From: an uncultured Collinsella sp.
Lineage (GTDB): Bacteria > Actinomycetota > Coriobacteriia > Coriobacteriales > Coriobacteriaceae
Direction of reading: 5' to 3'
Assembly: GCA_900757505.1 (NCBI GenBank)
Contig: CAAEOE010000035.1
Span: 1-64,000 of the forward strand
Length of the DNA stretch: 64,000 nucleotides
The notes below the pieces were generated by a model. The model searched no databases and had not been told where the DNA came from. It worked only from the letters and a program-made list of their open reading frames with translations. Shown here one piece after another: positions 18,192-27,528 of the stretch (within the stretch, counting starts at the first letter, position 1; the number at the start of each line of letters is the position of its first letter). A program made the position numbers and the translations under genes.

Positions 18192-18524
18192 TCAGACCTC
18201 CATCTGACATCGTCTTGCGCTGATAGATAAACCATAAGAAATAAAACTGAGATGATTATAACGAAATGACGACCGAATACCCCAAAAAATCGACCGTATG
18301 CCGAATTAGAAGTTCTTTTTTTGCGGTAAAAACGGTATATGAAAAATCTTTACCAACCGTTCTGACCGCTGCTATCTGGGCGATATTTCAGTTTGACGAT
18401 GCGCCGAAGAAAAAACGTTTTATCAATGTTGAGCATCACACGGTCTGCATCGTTGCACTCGAGCCGTGCTTCCAATTGGAATGTTTTGGCTAGACGCGTC
18501 GCTTTGGGGTACCATAGCTCCACT
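18192..18524. promoter_or_regulatory. pyk promoter and AT-rich intergenic region
   Basis: The region between the divergent pyk and Ca2+-ATPase genes. On the minus strand TATAAT at 18260-18255 is a perfect -10 for pyk, about 65 bases before its start; the -35 is weak. An open frame at 18266-18493 has no ribosome site and no recognisable content, so I do not call it. Confidence 0.55.
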
Positions 18525-18626
18525 ATCAACTGCCGCTCAGCACGGCAGCCTTGATGAGCCCTTGCCCTTCTCCTGGGAATTATGATCGGGCATCAATCTG
18601 CTGAGTGGCCCGAATCCCAGGAGGGG
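18525..18626 (+). promoter_or_regulatory. Structured 5' leader with RBS-sequestering hairpin
   Basis: Two hairpins precede the ATPase start at 18634. The first (18525-18555) has arms ATCAACTGCCG and CGGCAG..TTGAT. The second pairs CTCCTGGGA (18570-18578) with TCCCAGGAG (18615-18623), with an inner CGGGC/GCCCG stem. The right arm includes the Shine-Dalgarno AGGAGG (18619-18624), so the closed form would hide it. This suggests translational control. It does not match the yybP-ykoY manganese riboswitch often found before such ATPases. Confidence 0.6.
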
Positions 18627-18633
18627 ACTCTAT

Positions 18634-21315
18634 ATGCAAAAGGAATACCTGTCCGCCGCGGCGGAGGTACTCAGCGACCAAGGTGTCGATGAGAACCTCG
18701 GCCTGAGCAACGACGAGGCGTCGTCGCGCCTCGCCAAGACAGGCCCTAACAAGCTCGAGGAAGCCGAGAAGACGCCGTTGTGGAAGCGCTTCTTTGAGCA
18801 GATGGCCGATCCCATGGTCATCATGCTGATCGTTGCCGCCGTCATCAGTGCACTCACGGGCATGGTCAAGGGCGAGGCGGACTTTGCCGACGTCGCCATC
18901 ATCATGTTCGTCGTTATCGTCAACTCGGTGCTGGGCGTGGTCCAGGAGGCTAAAAGCGAGGAGGCTCTCGAGGCCCTGCAGGAGATGAGCGCGGCGCAGT
19001 CCAAGGTGCTGCGCGACGGCAAGCTCGTGCACCTGCCGAGCGCCGAGCTCGTGCCTGGTGACGTGATCATGCTCGAGGCGGGCGACTCCGTCCCGGCCGA
19101 CTGCCGCGTGCTCGAGAGCGCCACGATGAAGATCGAAGAGGCTGCACTCACCGGCGAGTCCGTGCCTGTCGAGAAGCATGCCAACGTGATCGAGCTCGCC
19201 GCCGGCACCGATGACGTGCCGCTCGGCGACCGCAAGAACATGTGCTACATGGGCTCCACCGTGGTGTACGGCCGTGGCCGCGCCGTCGTAGTCGGTACCG
19301 GCATGGATACCGAGATGGGCAAGATCGCCGGTGCCCTGGCCGAGGCCAAGGAAGAGCTCACGCCGCTGCAGGTGAAGCTTGCCGAGCTCAGCCGCATCCT
19401 CACCATCATGGTTATCGTCATCTGCGTCGTCATCTTTGGTGTCGATATCATCCGCCACGGCGTGGGCAACGTTCTTACCGACCCGACCGCCCTGCTCGAT
19501 ACCTTTATGGTCGCCGTCTCGCTCGCCGTCGCTGCCATCCCCGAGGGTCTGGTCGCCGTCGTGACCATCGTGCTGTCGCTTGGCGTGACCAAGATGGCCA
19601 AGCGCCAGGCAATCATCCGCAAGCTCTCTGCCGTCGAGACCCTTGGCTGCACGCAGACCATCTGCTCCGACAAGACCGGTACCCTTACCCAAAACAAGAT
19701 GACCGTCGTCAAGCACGAGCTCGCTGCGCCTAAGGAGAAGTTCCTGGCCGGAATGGCGCTGTGTTCCGATGCCCAGTGGGACGAGGACCTGGGCGAGGCC
19801 GTGGGCGAGCCGACTGAGTGCGCGCTCGTCAACGACGCCGGCAAGGCGGGCCTCACTGGCCTGACTGCCGAGCACCCGCGCGTGGGCGAGGCCCCGTTCG
19901 ACTCGGGCCGCAAGATGATGTCCGTGGTTGTCGAGACCCTGGACGGCGAGTATGAGCAGTACACCAAGGGCGCGCCCGACGTGGTGATCGGCCTGTGCAC
20001 CCATATCTACGAGGGCGATAAGGTCGTCCCCCTGACCGAGGAGCGTCGTGCCGAGCTCGTGGCCGCCAACAAGGCCATGGCCGACGAGGCCCTGCGCGTA
20101 CTGGCGCTGGCAAGTCGCACCTACACCGAGGTCCCGGACGACTGCAGCCCCGCTGCGCTCGAGCACGACCTGGTCTTCTGCGGCCTGTCTGGCATGATTG
20201 ACCCGGTTCGCCCCGAGGTCGCCGACGCCATCCGCGAGGCGCACGACGCCGGTATCCGCACCGTCATGATCACGGGCGACCACATCGACACCGCCGTGGC
20301 CATCGCCAAGCAGCTGGGCATCGTCACCGATCGCAGCCAGGCCATCACCGGTGCCGACCTCGATCGCATGAGCGACGAGGAACTCGACGCGCACATCGAG
20401 GACTACGGCGTGTATGCCCGCGTCCAGCCCGAGCATAAGACCCGCATCGTCGAGGCTTGGAAGTCGCGCGACCAGATCGTGGCCATGACGGGCGACGGCG
20501 TCAACGACGCCCCGTCCATCAAGCGCGCCGACATCGGCGTTGGCATGGGCATCACCGGTACCGATGTCACCAAGAACGTCGCCGACATGGTGCTTGCCGA
20601 CGACAATTTCGCCACCATCATCGGTGCCTGCGAAGAGGGCCGTCGCATCTACGACAACATCCGCAAGGTCATTCAGTTCCTGCTTTCGGCCAACCTTGCC
20701 GAGGTCTTCTCGGTATTCATCGCCACGCTCATCGGCTTTACCATCTTCCAGCCGGTGCAGCTGCTGTGGGTGAACCTGGTCACCGATTGCTTCCCCGCGC
20801 TCGCGCTGGGCATGGAGGACGCCGAGGGCGACATCATGAAGCGCAAGCCGCGCAACGCCAAGGACGGTGTCTTTGCCGGACATATGGGTCTGGACTGCGT
20901 GGTCCAGGGCCTAATCATCACCGTCCTGGTGCTGGCGAGCTTCTTTGTGGGCGTGTACTTTGACATGGGCTACATCCACATCGCCGATATGATCGCCGGC
21001 AATGCCGACGAGGAAGGCGTGATGATGGCGTTCATCACGCTCAACATGGTCGAGATTTTCCACTGCTTCAATATGCGCAGCCGTCGTGCGTCGCTGTTCA
21101 CCATGAAAAAGCAGAACAAGTGGCTGTGGGCTTCGGCCGCGCTGGCGCTGGTGCTGACGGTGATCGTGACCGTGCAGCCGACGCTTGCCGAGATGTTCTT
21201 TGGCCCCGTGACGCTTGAGCTCAAGGGCGTTCTTGCCGCACTGGGCCTGGCCTTCCTGATCATCCCGCTGATGGAGATCTACAAGGCGATCATGCGCGCG
21301 GTCGAGAAGGAGTAA
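18634..21315 (+). CDS. P-type Ca2+-transporting ATPase (PMR1/SERCA-like, P2A)
   Basis: Cation pump of 893 residues with the full P2 layout. An N-terminal cation-ATPase domain (about 1-60) is followed by the actuator with LTGESVPVEK. Helix M4 carries AAIPEGLVAVV, the PEGL ion-site motif of Ca2+ pumps. The phosphorylation loop CSDKTGTLTQNK has Asp346. The nucleotide domain has TKGAPD, and MTGDGVNDAPS is the hinge. The C-terminal membrane bundle has QLLWVNLVTDCFPALALGMED. The family exports Ca2+, or Mn2+ in some members. It may be translationally controlled by the leader hairpin. Confidence 0.93.
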   Translation: MQKEYLSAAAEVLSDQGVDENLGLSNDEASSRLAKTGPNKLEEAEKTPLWKRFFEQMADPMVIMLIVAAVISALTGMVKGEADFADVAIIMFVVIVNSVLGVVQEAKSEEALEALQEMSAAQSKVLRDGKLVHLPSAELVPGDVIMLEAGDSVPADCRVLESATMKIEEAALTGESVPVEKHANVIELAAGTDDVPLGDRKNMCYMGSTVVYGRGRAVVVGTGMDTEMGKIAGALAEAKEELTPLQVKLAELSRILTIMVIVICVVIFGVDIIRHGVGNVLTDPTALLDTFMVAVSLAVAAIPEGLVAVVTIVLSLGVTKMAKRQAIIRKLSAVETLGCTQTICSDKTGTLTQNKMTVVKHELAAPKEKFLAGMALCSDAQWDEDLGEAVGEPTECALVNDAGKAGLTGLTAEHPRVGEAPFDSGRKMMSVVVETLDGEYEQYTKGAPDVVIGLCTHIYEGDKVVPLTEERRAELVAANKAMADEALRVLALASRTYTEVPDDCSPAALEHDLVFCGLSGMIDPVRPEVADAIREAHDAGIRTVMITGDHIDTAVAIAKQLGIVTDRSQAITGADLDRMSDEELDAHIEDYGVYARVQPEHKTRIVEAWKSRDQIVAMTGDGVNDAPSIKRADIGVGMGITGTDVTKNVADMVLADDNFATIIGACEEGRRIYDNIRKVIQFLLSANLAEVFSVFIATLIGFTIFQPVQLLWVNLVTDCFPALALGMEDAEGDIMKRKPRNAKDGVFAGHMGLDCVVQGLIITVLVLASFFVGVYFDMGYIHIADMIAGNADEEGVMMAFITLNMVEIFHCFNMRSRRASLFTMKKQNKWLWASAALALVLTVIVTVQPTLAEMFFGPVTLELKGVLAALGLAFLIIPLMEIYKAIMRAVEKE

Positions 21316-21327
21316 GTTAACCTGTCC

Positions 21328-21416
21328 GGGCCCGCCCCTGCGTGTTTTCTTCTTCGCTGGTCCTCGCGCTTCGCGCTGCGGGATCGCTCAGAAGAAAACA
21401 CTCCCGGGGTGGGCCC
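21328..21416 (+). repeat. Large hairpin repeat element, variant copy (after the Ca2+-ATPase)
   Basis: A long inverted repeat: GGGCCCGCCCCTGCGTGTTTTC... (21328-21352) against ...GAAAACACTCCCGGGGTGGGCCC (21391-21416), with a few mismatches. The loop holds a small CGCG-rich hairpin. There is no T-run, so it is not a standard terminator. Layout and position directly after a stop codon match the other large hairpins in the window, but the arm sequence is unrelated. Confidence 0.65.
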
Positions 21417-21476
21417 TACGGTATCCTTGCTGGCTTTTCTCCCGCGCGGATGAAAAAGGGCTGAGGGAAAGTGTGT

Positions 21477-21511
21477 GAGCTGGTCGGGCTTTGCCCGGCC
21501 AGCTCTTTTTG
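21477..21511 (+). terminator. Intrinsic terminator between the Ca2+-ATPase and rsgA
   Basis: GAGCTGGTCGGGC pairs with GCCCGGCCAGCTC around a short loop and is followed by TTTTTG. Confidence 0.85.
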
Positions 21512-21558
21512 ATTTAAAATACCTGCTCAGTTGTGTGGTTTTGTGCTGGGAGGCGCTT

Positions 21559-22743
21559 GTGGGCAAGGCTAAGGCTAAGGCGAAGAAAAAGACGACGGGG
21601 GCGCGGGCTAAGCGCGATCGTCGTCGGAAGCTTGCGACCGAGGCCCCCGCGTCTGCCGAGGAGCTGCTGGCAAGCGTGCCGGGACTTGACGCGCTGCAGG
21701 ACGTTCCGGCGTTTGATGACCTGCCGGTCGATGAAACCCAGCAGGCTGCCTTTGATGATTTCTGCGCACATACCGAGGAGCCCGAGCAGATGCAGCTTGG
21801 CGCCGTGGTGCGCTTGGATCGCGGGTTTCCGCTGGTGGCGACTGCCGACGACACCTTTCGCGCCGAGCATGCCGTGGGGTTTGCCAAATCGCGCGGCGAG
21901 GATGAGGTCCTGCTGCCTGCCGTGGGAGACCGTGTGGCGGTGCGCCGCGCTCCCGGGCACGATATGGGCGTGATTGAGTGCGTGCTGCCGCGCCGTACGA
22001 GCTTTGAGCGTTGGCGCGGCCGTGCCCGCGGAGAGCGCCAAGTGCTCTGCTCCAACGTGGATAGCGTGCTAATCGTGCAGGCGCTCGGTGCCGGCGAGGT
22101 GCTGCTCGACCGCGTGGCGCGCTCGCTGGTGTTGGCGCTCGACTGCGATGCCGAGCCGGTGGTGGTGCTCACCAAAGCTGACCGCTGCGATGCCGAGGAG
22201 CTCGAGCGCGATCTGGACCGCGTGCGCCGCCTGGTGGGTCCGGACGTGCGCGTGATCGTGACGTCCTCTGCCGAGGGCCGCGGCCTGGACGAGGTCCGTG
22301 TCTGCGTGCCTGCCGGGAGCTGCGCCATGATTCTGGGCGAGTCGGGTGCCGGCAAGTCGACGCTGCTCAATGCACTGCTGGGCCACGATACGTTGGCGAC
22401 CGGCGGTGTGCGCGAACGCGACGACCAGGGCCGTCACACTACCGTCGCGCGCGTGATGGTGGCGCTGCCGGGCGACGCCGGTGTGATCGCCGATGCCCCG
22501 GGCCTGCGCAGCCTACCGCTCGTGGGTCACGAGCGGGGTCTGGCGCGCGCCTTCCCCGAGATTGTCGAGGCATCGCGCGCGTGCCGGTTTGGCGATTGCA
22601 CACATACCCATGAGCCGGGTTGCGCCGTTCGCGAGGCCGAGGACGCCGGGCAGATCGACAGTCTGCGTCTGGAAACGTTCCAAAACTTGGCGTCATCCAT
22701 GCGCGTGAGTGCTCAAATGCTCGATCCCGATGTCCATCTGTAA
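21559..22743 (+). CDS. rsgA: Ribosome small-subunit-dependent GTPase A
   Basis: Circularly permuted GTPase that acts in 30S subunit maturation, 394 residues. The basic N-terminus (KAKAKAKKKTTGARAKRDRR) and an OB-fold precede the G domain. The G4 motif LTKAD comes before G1 (GESGAGKSTLLNALLG, near residue 260) and G3 (DAPGLRSL), the permuted order typical of RsgA. The C-terminal zinc site is CRFGDCTHTHEPGC. The GTG start is chosen for GGGAGG 6 bases upstream; the longer frame would run through the terminator hairpin. Confidence 0.93.
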   Translation: MGKAKAKAKKKTTGARAKRDRRRKLATEAPASAEELLASVPGLDALQDVPAFDDLPVDETQQAAFDDFCAHTEEPEQMQLGAVVRLDRGFPLVATADDTFRAEHAVGFAKSRGEDEVLLPAVGDRVAVRRAPGHDMGVIECVLPRRTSFERWRGRARGERQVLCSNVDSVLIVQALGAGEVLLDRVARSLVLALDCDAEPVVVLTKADRCDAEELERDLDRVRRLVGPDVRVIVTSSAEGRGLDEVRVCVPAGSCAMILGESGAGKSTLLNALLGHDTLATGGVRERDDQGRHTTVARVMVALPGDAGVIADAPGLRSLPLVGHERGLARAFPEIVEASRACRFGDCTHTHEPGCAVREAEDAGQIDSLRLETFQNLASSMRVSAQMLDPDVHL

Positions 22744-22760
22744 TTGATTTTTCCTATGAC

Positions 22761-22796
22761 AGCCGTCTCCCAACTGTTCGGGAGACGGCTTTTTTG
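22761..22796 (+). terminator. Intrinsic terminator after rsgA
   Basis: AGCCGTCTCCC pairs with GGGAGACGGCT and is followed by TTTTTT. Confidence 0.93.
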
Positions 22797-22995
22797 CTGC
22801 GGAAAAGCCTCGAAACATGCAGTTTGCTGACGTGCTGACCAAAACCTTGCCACGAGCTTGACGGGCTGGTCAGCTTTTGGTCAGCGATTGGTTTGACATC
22901 GAAAACCAAGATCGCGATTGCGGCGCTTTGCACTCTGACCGCCCAGACAATGGTGGTACGGGCATTCGCCCGGCACTGCCATGAGAGGAGCGGCC

Positions 22996-23655
22996 GTGAA
23001 CAAGAGCAAGCGCATCGCCATCAGTCTGGTCGCGGGCGTGCTCGCTGCTCTGCTCTGCATGGTTTACGGCTCATCGATCCGCTCACAAGCCGAACAGGTC
23101 CAGGCTGAGACCTTGGCCAAGTACGGTGGCGATCGCGTCGAGGTATGCGTCGCGGCGCGCGATATCGATGTGGGCGAGACCCTCGATGAGACCAATGTCA
23201 TAACCCAGGAGTGGCTGACGAGTCTGCTGCCGCGTGACGCGGCGACCGAGCTGCGCCAGGTGCGCGGCGACGTGACGACTTCGCGTATTCCCAAAAACGC
23301 CGTGATCTGCAATGTCTACACCAAGGTCGAGAGCCACAAGCTCGAGGTGCCTAAGGGCAAGGTCGCCGTTTCGGTGGCGGTCGATGCCGAGCACTCGGTC
23401 GGCGGTGCTACGGGCGTGGGCAGCTACGTGGATGTGTATGTGCAAAAAGACGGCGTGACCGATCGGCTGTGCGGCGCGTACGTGATCGATACCAGTGAGG
23501 ATTCCGGTGCCACGCGCGAGGGCAAGATCGAATGGGTGACGCTGGCGGCTGACCCCGAAGACGTCAAGGAACTGCTGGGAGCCTCGGGCAAGGGAACGGT
23601 CAGCTTGACGATTCCCGCCACGGCGCGCGGCAAAAAGAGCGGAGGCGACGAGTGA
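22996..23655 (+). CDS. cpaB: CpaB/RcpC-like Flp pilus assembly protein (SAF domain)
   Basis: First gene of the tad locus, 219 residues. One N-terminal membrane segment (IAISLVAGVLAALLCMVYG) is followed by an SAF domain (VEVCVAARDIDVGETLDETNV) and the RcpC-type beta-rich domain (VAVSVAVDAEHSVGGATGVGSYVDVYV). In Gram-negatives CpaB assists the secretin; here no secretin is present, so it presumably acts at the membrane or wall. GTG at 22996 is chosen because GAGGAG precedes it. Its stop overlaps the start of tadZ (TGATG). Confidence 0.85.
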   Translation: MNKSKRIAISLVAGVLAALLCMVYGSSIRSQAEQVQAETLAKYGGDRVEVCVAARDIDVGETLDETNVITQEWLTSLLPRDAATELRQVRGDVTTSRIPKNAVICNVYTKVESHKLEVPKGKVAVSVAVDAEHSVGGATGVGSYVDVYVQKDGVTDRLCGAYVIDTSEDSGATREGKIEWVTLAADPEDVKELLGASGKGTVSLTIPATARGKKSGGDE

Positions 23656-25304
23656 TGAAGGCGATCTGGCTTGCGTGCTGCGCGTGCGGCGATTACGGGC
23701 TGTTGCAGCGGGAAGTCGAGGGCCGTGATGCGGGTGCACAGGTGCTTCGCGTGGGTGACCTGGACGGGCTGGTTTCCGTGGCGCGGGCGTTTCCGTCGCG
23801 CCGCGGGGCTGCCATCATCGCGGCGTCTCTGTTTGATACCGAAGATGTGCGCAAGACTGTTGCGCGCCTGACGGCCGAAGGCCGCGTGAGTCGCGTGGTC
23901 GTGTTGATAGAAGCGCTCGATCCGTCGGATATCGAGGGGCTGTTTCGCGCGGGGGCGACCGAGGTCATCGCTGCACACAGTATATGCGGCAACGGGCGCG
24001 CGGGCGAGGGAGCGGTTGATTCCGATCGGCGCATGACGATTGAGCCCGATGCTTTTGTTGATAGGGAACCCGGGGCGCCTCGCGCTACAAGAGGCCCGCG
24101 TGTTGATGATTATGGAAAAGCGGAAGCCGAGCATGGTCGGCGCCCCCGGAACCCCCTTGTATACGATGACGCTGGAGGGCCGGCGCAGCATGCTGGCGAC
24201 TCCCCGGCAGTAGATATGGGATACGTGCACGGCGTGAATCTGGCGGATGAACTCGACGAAGTTGAGGGCCTTGCCGGGTGCGGCGAGTTGTCGCTGATGC
24301 AGCATGAGCAGATTGCGCAGAACGAGCCTGCCTCGCAGACCGAACAAGCAGCCATGCCGGCTTGGACGCAGCACGTGGTTGCGGCGGGGGAGACGGGGAC
24401 GCTGTCACCGACGCCCGCCCCGCCGCCTCCGATGCCGCCGGCAGACGCTACCGCTCCGCCGCATCGAGCTCCAGTCATCTGCGCTATTTCGGGTTCGGGC
24501 GGTTGCGGCAAGTCGACGATCGTTGCCACCATGGCACACACATCGTCGCTGTTGGGCTTGCGTGCCGCCGTGCTCGACCTGGACCTGATGTTTGGAAACC
24601 TTTACGACTTGTTAGGCGTCGATGCTCCGCGCGATATGGCGGCACTTATCGAGCCGTCGGCGGCGGGCATGCTCACCGAGCCGGATATCGTAGCCGCTTC
24701 GATGCGCGTGGCGCCGGGCGTTACGCTCTGGGGTCCCGTCGCGGCGCCCGAGCAAGCCGAGCACATGGCACGTCCGGTGGAGCTACTGCTTGATGTTCTG
24801 CGTCGCGAATCCGACGTGGTCTTTATCGATACCTCGGTCTTTTGGGGCGACGCCGTGGCGGCTGCGGTGGCGGCGAGCGACCGTTGCCTGGTCGTTGGCG
24901 ATGCGGCGGTGTCGTCCGCGGCATCGGCATCGCGCGTCATCGAACTGGCAGGTCGAGTAGGTGTGCCGCGCACGCGCATGAGCGCCGTGTTCAACCGGTT
25001 CGGTGCGCGCGGGGCAGACGAGGACGTCGCCATGCGCTTTGAGATTGCCTGTGCGTTAAGCTCCAAGATTCGTATCGCCGATGGCGGGCAGGATCTCGCC
25101 GCGCTCATGGCGTTTGGGCGCGCTGACGAGGCAGTGGGGCAGACCAGCGCTTTTGCGACTAGCGTGCGCGAGGCCACGCGCGAGATGCTCGTGGAACTGG
25201 GGTGTGCCGTCGGCCCTTGGAGCGATATGGTCGCCGACCGTGCAACGCGCACCGAACGCCCGCGTATCCGCCTTCCCTGGTCGCGCGAGGGTGATCAGCG
25301 ATGA
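23655..25304 (+). CDS. tadZ: TadZ/CpaE-like pilus localisation ATPase
   Basis: A 549-residue protein in three parts. Residues 1-115 look like a degenerate receiver (SLFDTEDVRKTVARL...VVVLIEALDPSD). About residues 120-275 form a long low-complexity linker rich in Pro, Ala and Glu. Residues 275-549 form a MinD/ParA-type ATPase with Walker A GSGGCGKST (near residue 280) and LDLDLMFGNLYDLLG. TadZ-type proteins place the pilus machine at a pole. The linker is much longer than usual. It overlaps cpaB upstream and tadA downstream (ATGA). Confidence 0.85.
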   Translation: MKAIWLACCACGDYGLLQREVEGRDAGAQVLRVGDLDGLVSVARAFPSRRGAAIIAASLFDTEDVRKTVARLTAEGRVSRVVVLIEALDPSDIEGLFRAGATEVIAAHSICGNGRAGEGAVDSDRRMTIEPDAFVDREPGAPRATRGPRVDDYGKAEAEHGRRPRNPLVYDDAGGPAQHAGDSPAVDMGYVHGVNLADELDEVEGLAGCGELSLMQHEQIAQNEPASQTEQAAMPAWTQHVVAAGETGTLSPTPAPPPPMPPADATAPPHRAPVICAISGSGGCGKSTIVATMAHTSSLLGLRAAVLDLDLMFGNLYDLLGVDAPRDMAALIEPSAAGMLTEPDIVAASMRVAPGVTLWGPVAAPEQAEHMARPVELLLDVLRRESDVVFIDTSVFWGDAVAAAVAASDRCLVVGDAAVSSAASASRVIELAGRVGVPRTRMSAVFNRFGARGADEDVAMRFEIACALSSKIRIADGGQDLAALMAFGRADEAVGQTSAFATSVREATREMLVELGCAVGPWSDMVADRATRTERPRIRLPWSREGDQR

Positions 25305-26629
25305 GCCTGCAAACGAGGATTAAGGCTGCCGGCGCTGCGGCGGCGGCAGCGCCTGTAGATGTGGGGCGTCGCCGCGCCGTGAAACGACGCACCAAGCGCG
25401 CCGTGATGGACCGCATGGGTTACGACGAAGTGGCGCGTATCAGCGCCTATATCGACCCGGCGCTTGCCCGCTCGGAATTGCGTCCTGCGGTGGAGGCGGC
25501 GCTCAATGTTGAGGAGCCGACCGATCTCGCGACGCCCGAGCGCGAGACCATCATCGACGAGATTTTGGATGACGTGGTGGGCTTGGGGCCGTTGCAGCCG
25601 CTCATCGAGGACGACACCGTTACCGAGATCATGATCAACGGCTGCCGCTCGGCTTTCTTTGAACGCGGCGGCGTCTTGTACCCCATCGAGCATGCGTTTG
25701 AGGATGATGAGCAGATCCGTGTGCTTATCGACCGCATTATCTCGCCACTTGGCCGCCGTATCGACGAGCGCAGCCCCATCGTCAACGCCCGCCTCAAAAC
25801 GGGCTATCGCGTCAACGCGGTGATTCCGCCTGTGGCGATTGACGGACCGATTCTCACCATCCGAAAGTTCTCGGACCGTATCTGCTCGCTGGACGAGCTC
25901 GTGGGGTTGGGATCGCTGCCGCTTTGGTATGCGCAGCTGCTGTCGTGTGCGGTGTCGCTGCGACAGGACCTGGCGGTTGCGGGAGGCACGGGATCTGGTA
26001 AGACCACCCTGCTCAACGCGTTGTCATGTGAGATTTCCACCGGCGAGCGCATCGTGACGATCGAGGACTCTGCCGAGCTCAAGTTTGCGCATCATCCGCA
26101 CGTGGTGCGCCTAGAGGCGCGCGAGGCTTCAATTGAGGGCGAGGGCGCGGTGACGATCCGCGACCTGGTGACTAATGCCCTGCGCATGCGCCCCGACCGC
26201 ATCGTGGTGGGCGAGGTGCGCGGTGCCGAGTGCTGCGACATGTTGCAGGCCATGAACACGGGCCACGACGGGTCGCTCACCACGCTTCATGCGGGTTCAG
26301 AACAGGAGACCGTGGTGCGTCTGACGTTGCTTGCACGTTATGGCATCGATCTGCCGAGCGAGCTCATCGAGGAGCAGATTGCCATGGCACTCGACGGTAT
26401 CGTGATGTCCGAGCGCCACGCCGATGGCAGGCGCTTCGTCTCCTCGTATTCGGGGGTGCGACGTGCCGCATCGGGCGGCGTAGAGCTCGAGCGCTATGTG
26501 ACGTTCGATGCCGCCGAGCGCACCTGGACGCTTGACCGCGAGCCGCCGTTTATCGCAGAAGGCCTGCGGTCGGGGACGCTCACACAAGAGGAGGTGGACG
26601 AATGGAGATCACTGTGCCCCTCGTCGTAG
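25301..26629 (+). CDS. tadA: TadA/CpaF-family secretion ATPase
   Basis: Hexameric ATPase of the VirB11/GspE class powering Flp pilus assembly, 442 residues. After a Lys/Arg-rich N-terminus comes the N-terminal domain with [24 protein letters not shown]. Walker [16 protein letters not shown] lies near residues 228-242, then the Asp box [10 protein letters not shown], Walker [14 protein letters not shown] and the His box [13 protein letters not shown]. It overlaps tadZ by 4 bases and tadB by 28 bases. Confidence 0.95.
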   Translation: MSLQTRIKAAGAAAAAAPVDVGRRRAVKRRTKRAVMDRMGYDEVARISAYIDPALARSELRPAVEAALNVEEPTDLATPERETIIDEILDDVVGLGPLQPLIEDDTVTEIMINGCRSAFFERGGVLYPIEHAFEDDEQIRVLIDRIISPLGRRIDERSPIVNARLKTGYRVNAVIPPVAIDGPILTIRKFSDRICSLDELVGLGSLPLWYAQLLSCAVSLRQDLAVAGGTGSGKTTLLNALSCEISTGERIVTIEDSAELKFAHHPHVVRLEAREASIEGEGAVTIRDLVTNALRMRPDRIVVGEVRGAECCDMLQAMNTGHDGSLTTLHAGSEQETVVRLTLLARYGIDLPSELIEEQIAMALDGIVMSERHADGRRFVSSYSGVRRAASGGVELERYVTFDAAERTWTLDREPPFIAEGLRSGTLTQEEVDEWRSLCPSS

Positions 26630-27528
26630 GGGGCTTGGCAGGGCTTTCTGTCGCGACGGCGTGCGGGGCGGAACCTCGTGTGCCGCAGGTACCGCCGGCG
26701 GAGCTGGCACGTCAGGCGCTCGAGACGGTGGCAGAGAAGCTGCCGCGTGAGCTGGTGGAAAACGATCTGCTGAAAAAGATCGCCCGTTCGTGGGCATCGC
26801 TGGCTCCGGCGCATCGCCTTGGCCTCGTGATCGAAGATGCTTCGGGACGTTTGGCGTTTCTGCTGCTATCGAGCGGTGTCTGCTGCGTTTTACTAACGAT
26901 GGTGTCGTTATCGCCCCTCGGATTTGCCTTGGGACTTGTTGCTCCGTTTGCCGTTGGTGCCGCTCGGGATGGCTTTGAGAGCCGGCGCGAGCAACACGAT
27001 GCAGAAGAGGCAATGCCCGAGGCGTTTACCGCACTTTCCATGTCGCTTGCCTCGGGACATTCGCTGGCCCAGGGCATGCGCTTTGTGGGCGCTCATGCGC
27101 AAGAGCCAGTGCATACCGAGTTTTTGCGGGTGGCGGCGGCGATCGATTGCGGCATCTCGGCGACCGACGCGCTCGATGACTTGCTCGTGCGTATCGACGC
27201 CCCCGGTCTTTCGCTTGTGACCTTGGCGCTTAAGGTGTCTCAGCGCACCGGCGCTCCGCTTGCCGACTTACTGTCCGAGGCGTCGAGCATGGTGGGGGAG
27301 CGCATTGAGCTCAAGCGCCGCCTGGATGTTAAGACGTCGCAGGCTCGCATGTCTGCGCATATGGTCGCGGCGATGCCGGCGGGCATGTGCGCGGTGTTGG
27401 CGCTGCTTTCGGCAGATTTTCGTCGCGGTCTTGCGACGCCTGCCGGCGCGGGCGCTGTGGTGCTGGGTCTTGCCCTCAACGCCGTTGCCCTGGTGGTTAT
27501 CCGGCGCATTATGCGGGTGGAGCTATGA
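26602..27528 (+). CDS. tadB: TadB-like type II secretion F-family membrane protein
   Basis: Inner-membrane platform protein of the Tad machine, 308 residues. Two central hydrophobic segments (LAFLLLSSGVCCVLLTMVSL and a following helix) precede the T2SSF domain (EAMPEAFTALSMSLASGHSLAQGM). Two further helices lie at the C-terminus. AGGAGG lies 6-8 bases before the ATG, inside the end of tadA, indicating translational coupling. Confidence 0.88.
   Translation: MEITVPLVVGGLAGLSVATACGAEPRVPQVPPAELARQALETVAEKLPRELVENDLLKKIARSWASLAPAHRLGLVIEDASGRLAFLLLSSGVCCVLLTMVSLSPLGFALGLVAPFAVGAARDGFESRREQHDAEEAMPEAFTALSMSLASGHSLAQGMRFVGAHAQEPVHTEFLRVAAAIDCGISATDALDDLLVRIDAPGLSLVTLALKVSQRTGAPLADLLSEASSMVGERIELKRRLDVKTSQARMSAHMVAAMPAGMCAVLALLSADFRRGLATPAGAGAVVLGLALNAVALVVIRRIMRVEL

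Noticed and set aside
18266..18493. Possible 75-residue gene between pyk and the Ca2+-ATPase
   Set aside because: No Shine-Dalgarno, unusual composition, and it overlaps the pyk promoter region.
18481..18633. yybP-ykoY Mn2+ riboswitch before the P-type ATPase
   Set aside because: The expected GGGGAGTA-type core and paired helices could not be found; only generic hairpins are visible.
18580..20883. A 767-codon open frame opposite the Ca2+-ATPase gene
   Set aside because: Shadow of the clearly conserved P-type ATPase; the product is a His/Asp/Gly-rich artefact.
22893..23108. Short open frame before cpaB starting MTSKTKIAIAALCTL
   Set aside because: It overlaps cpaB in another frame, lacks a ribosome site, and turns into an Arg/His-rich shadow sequence.
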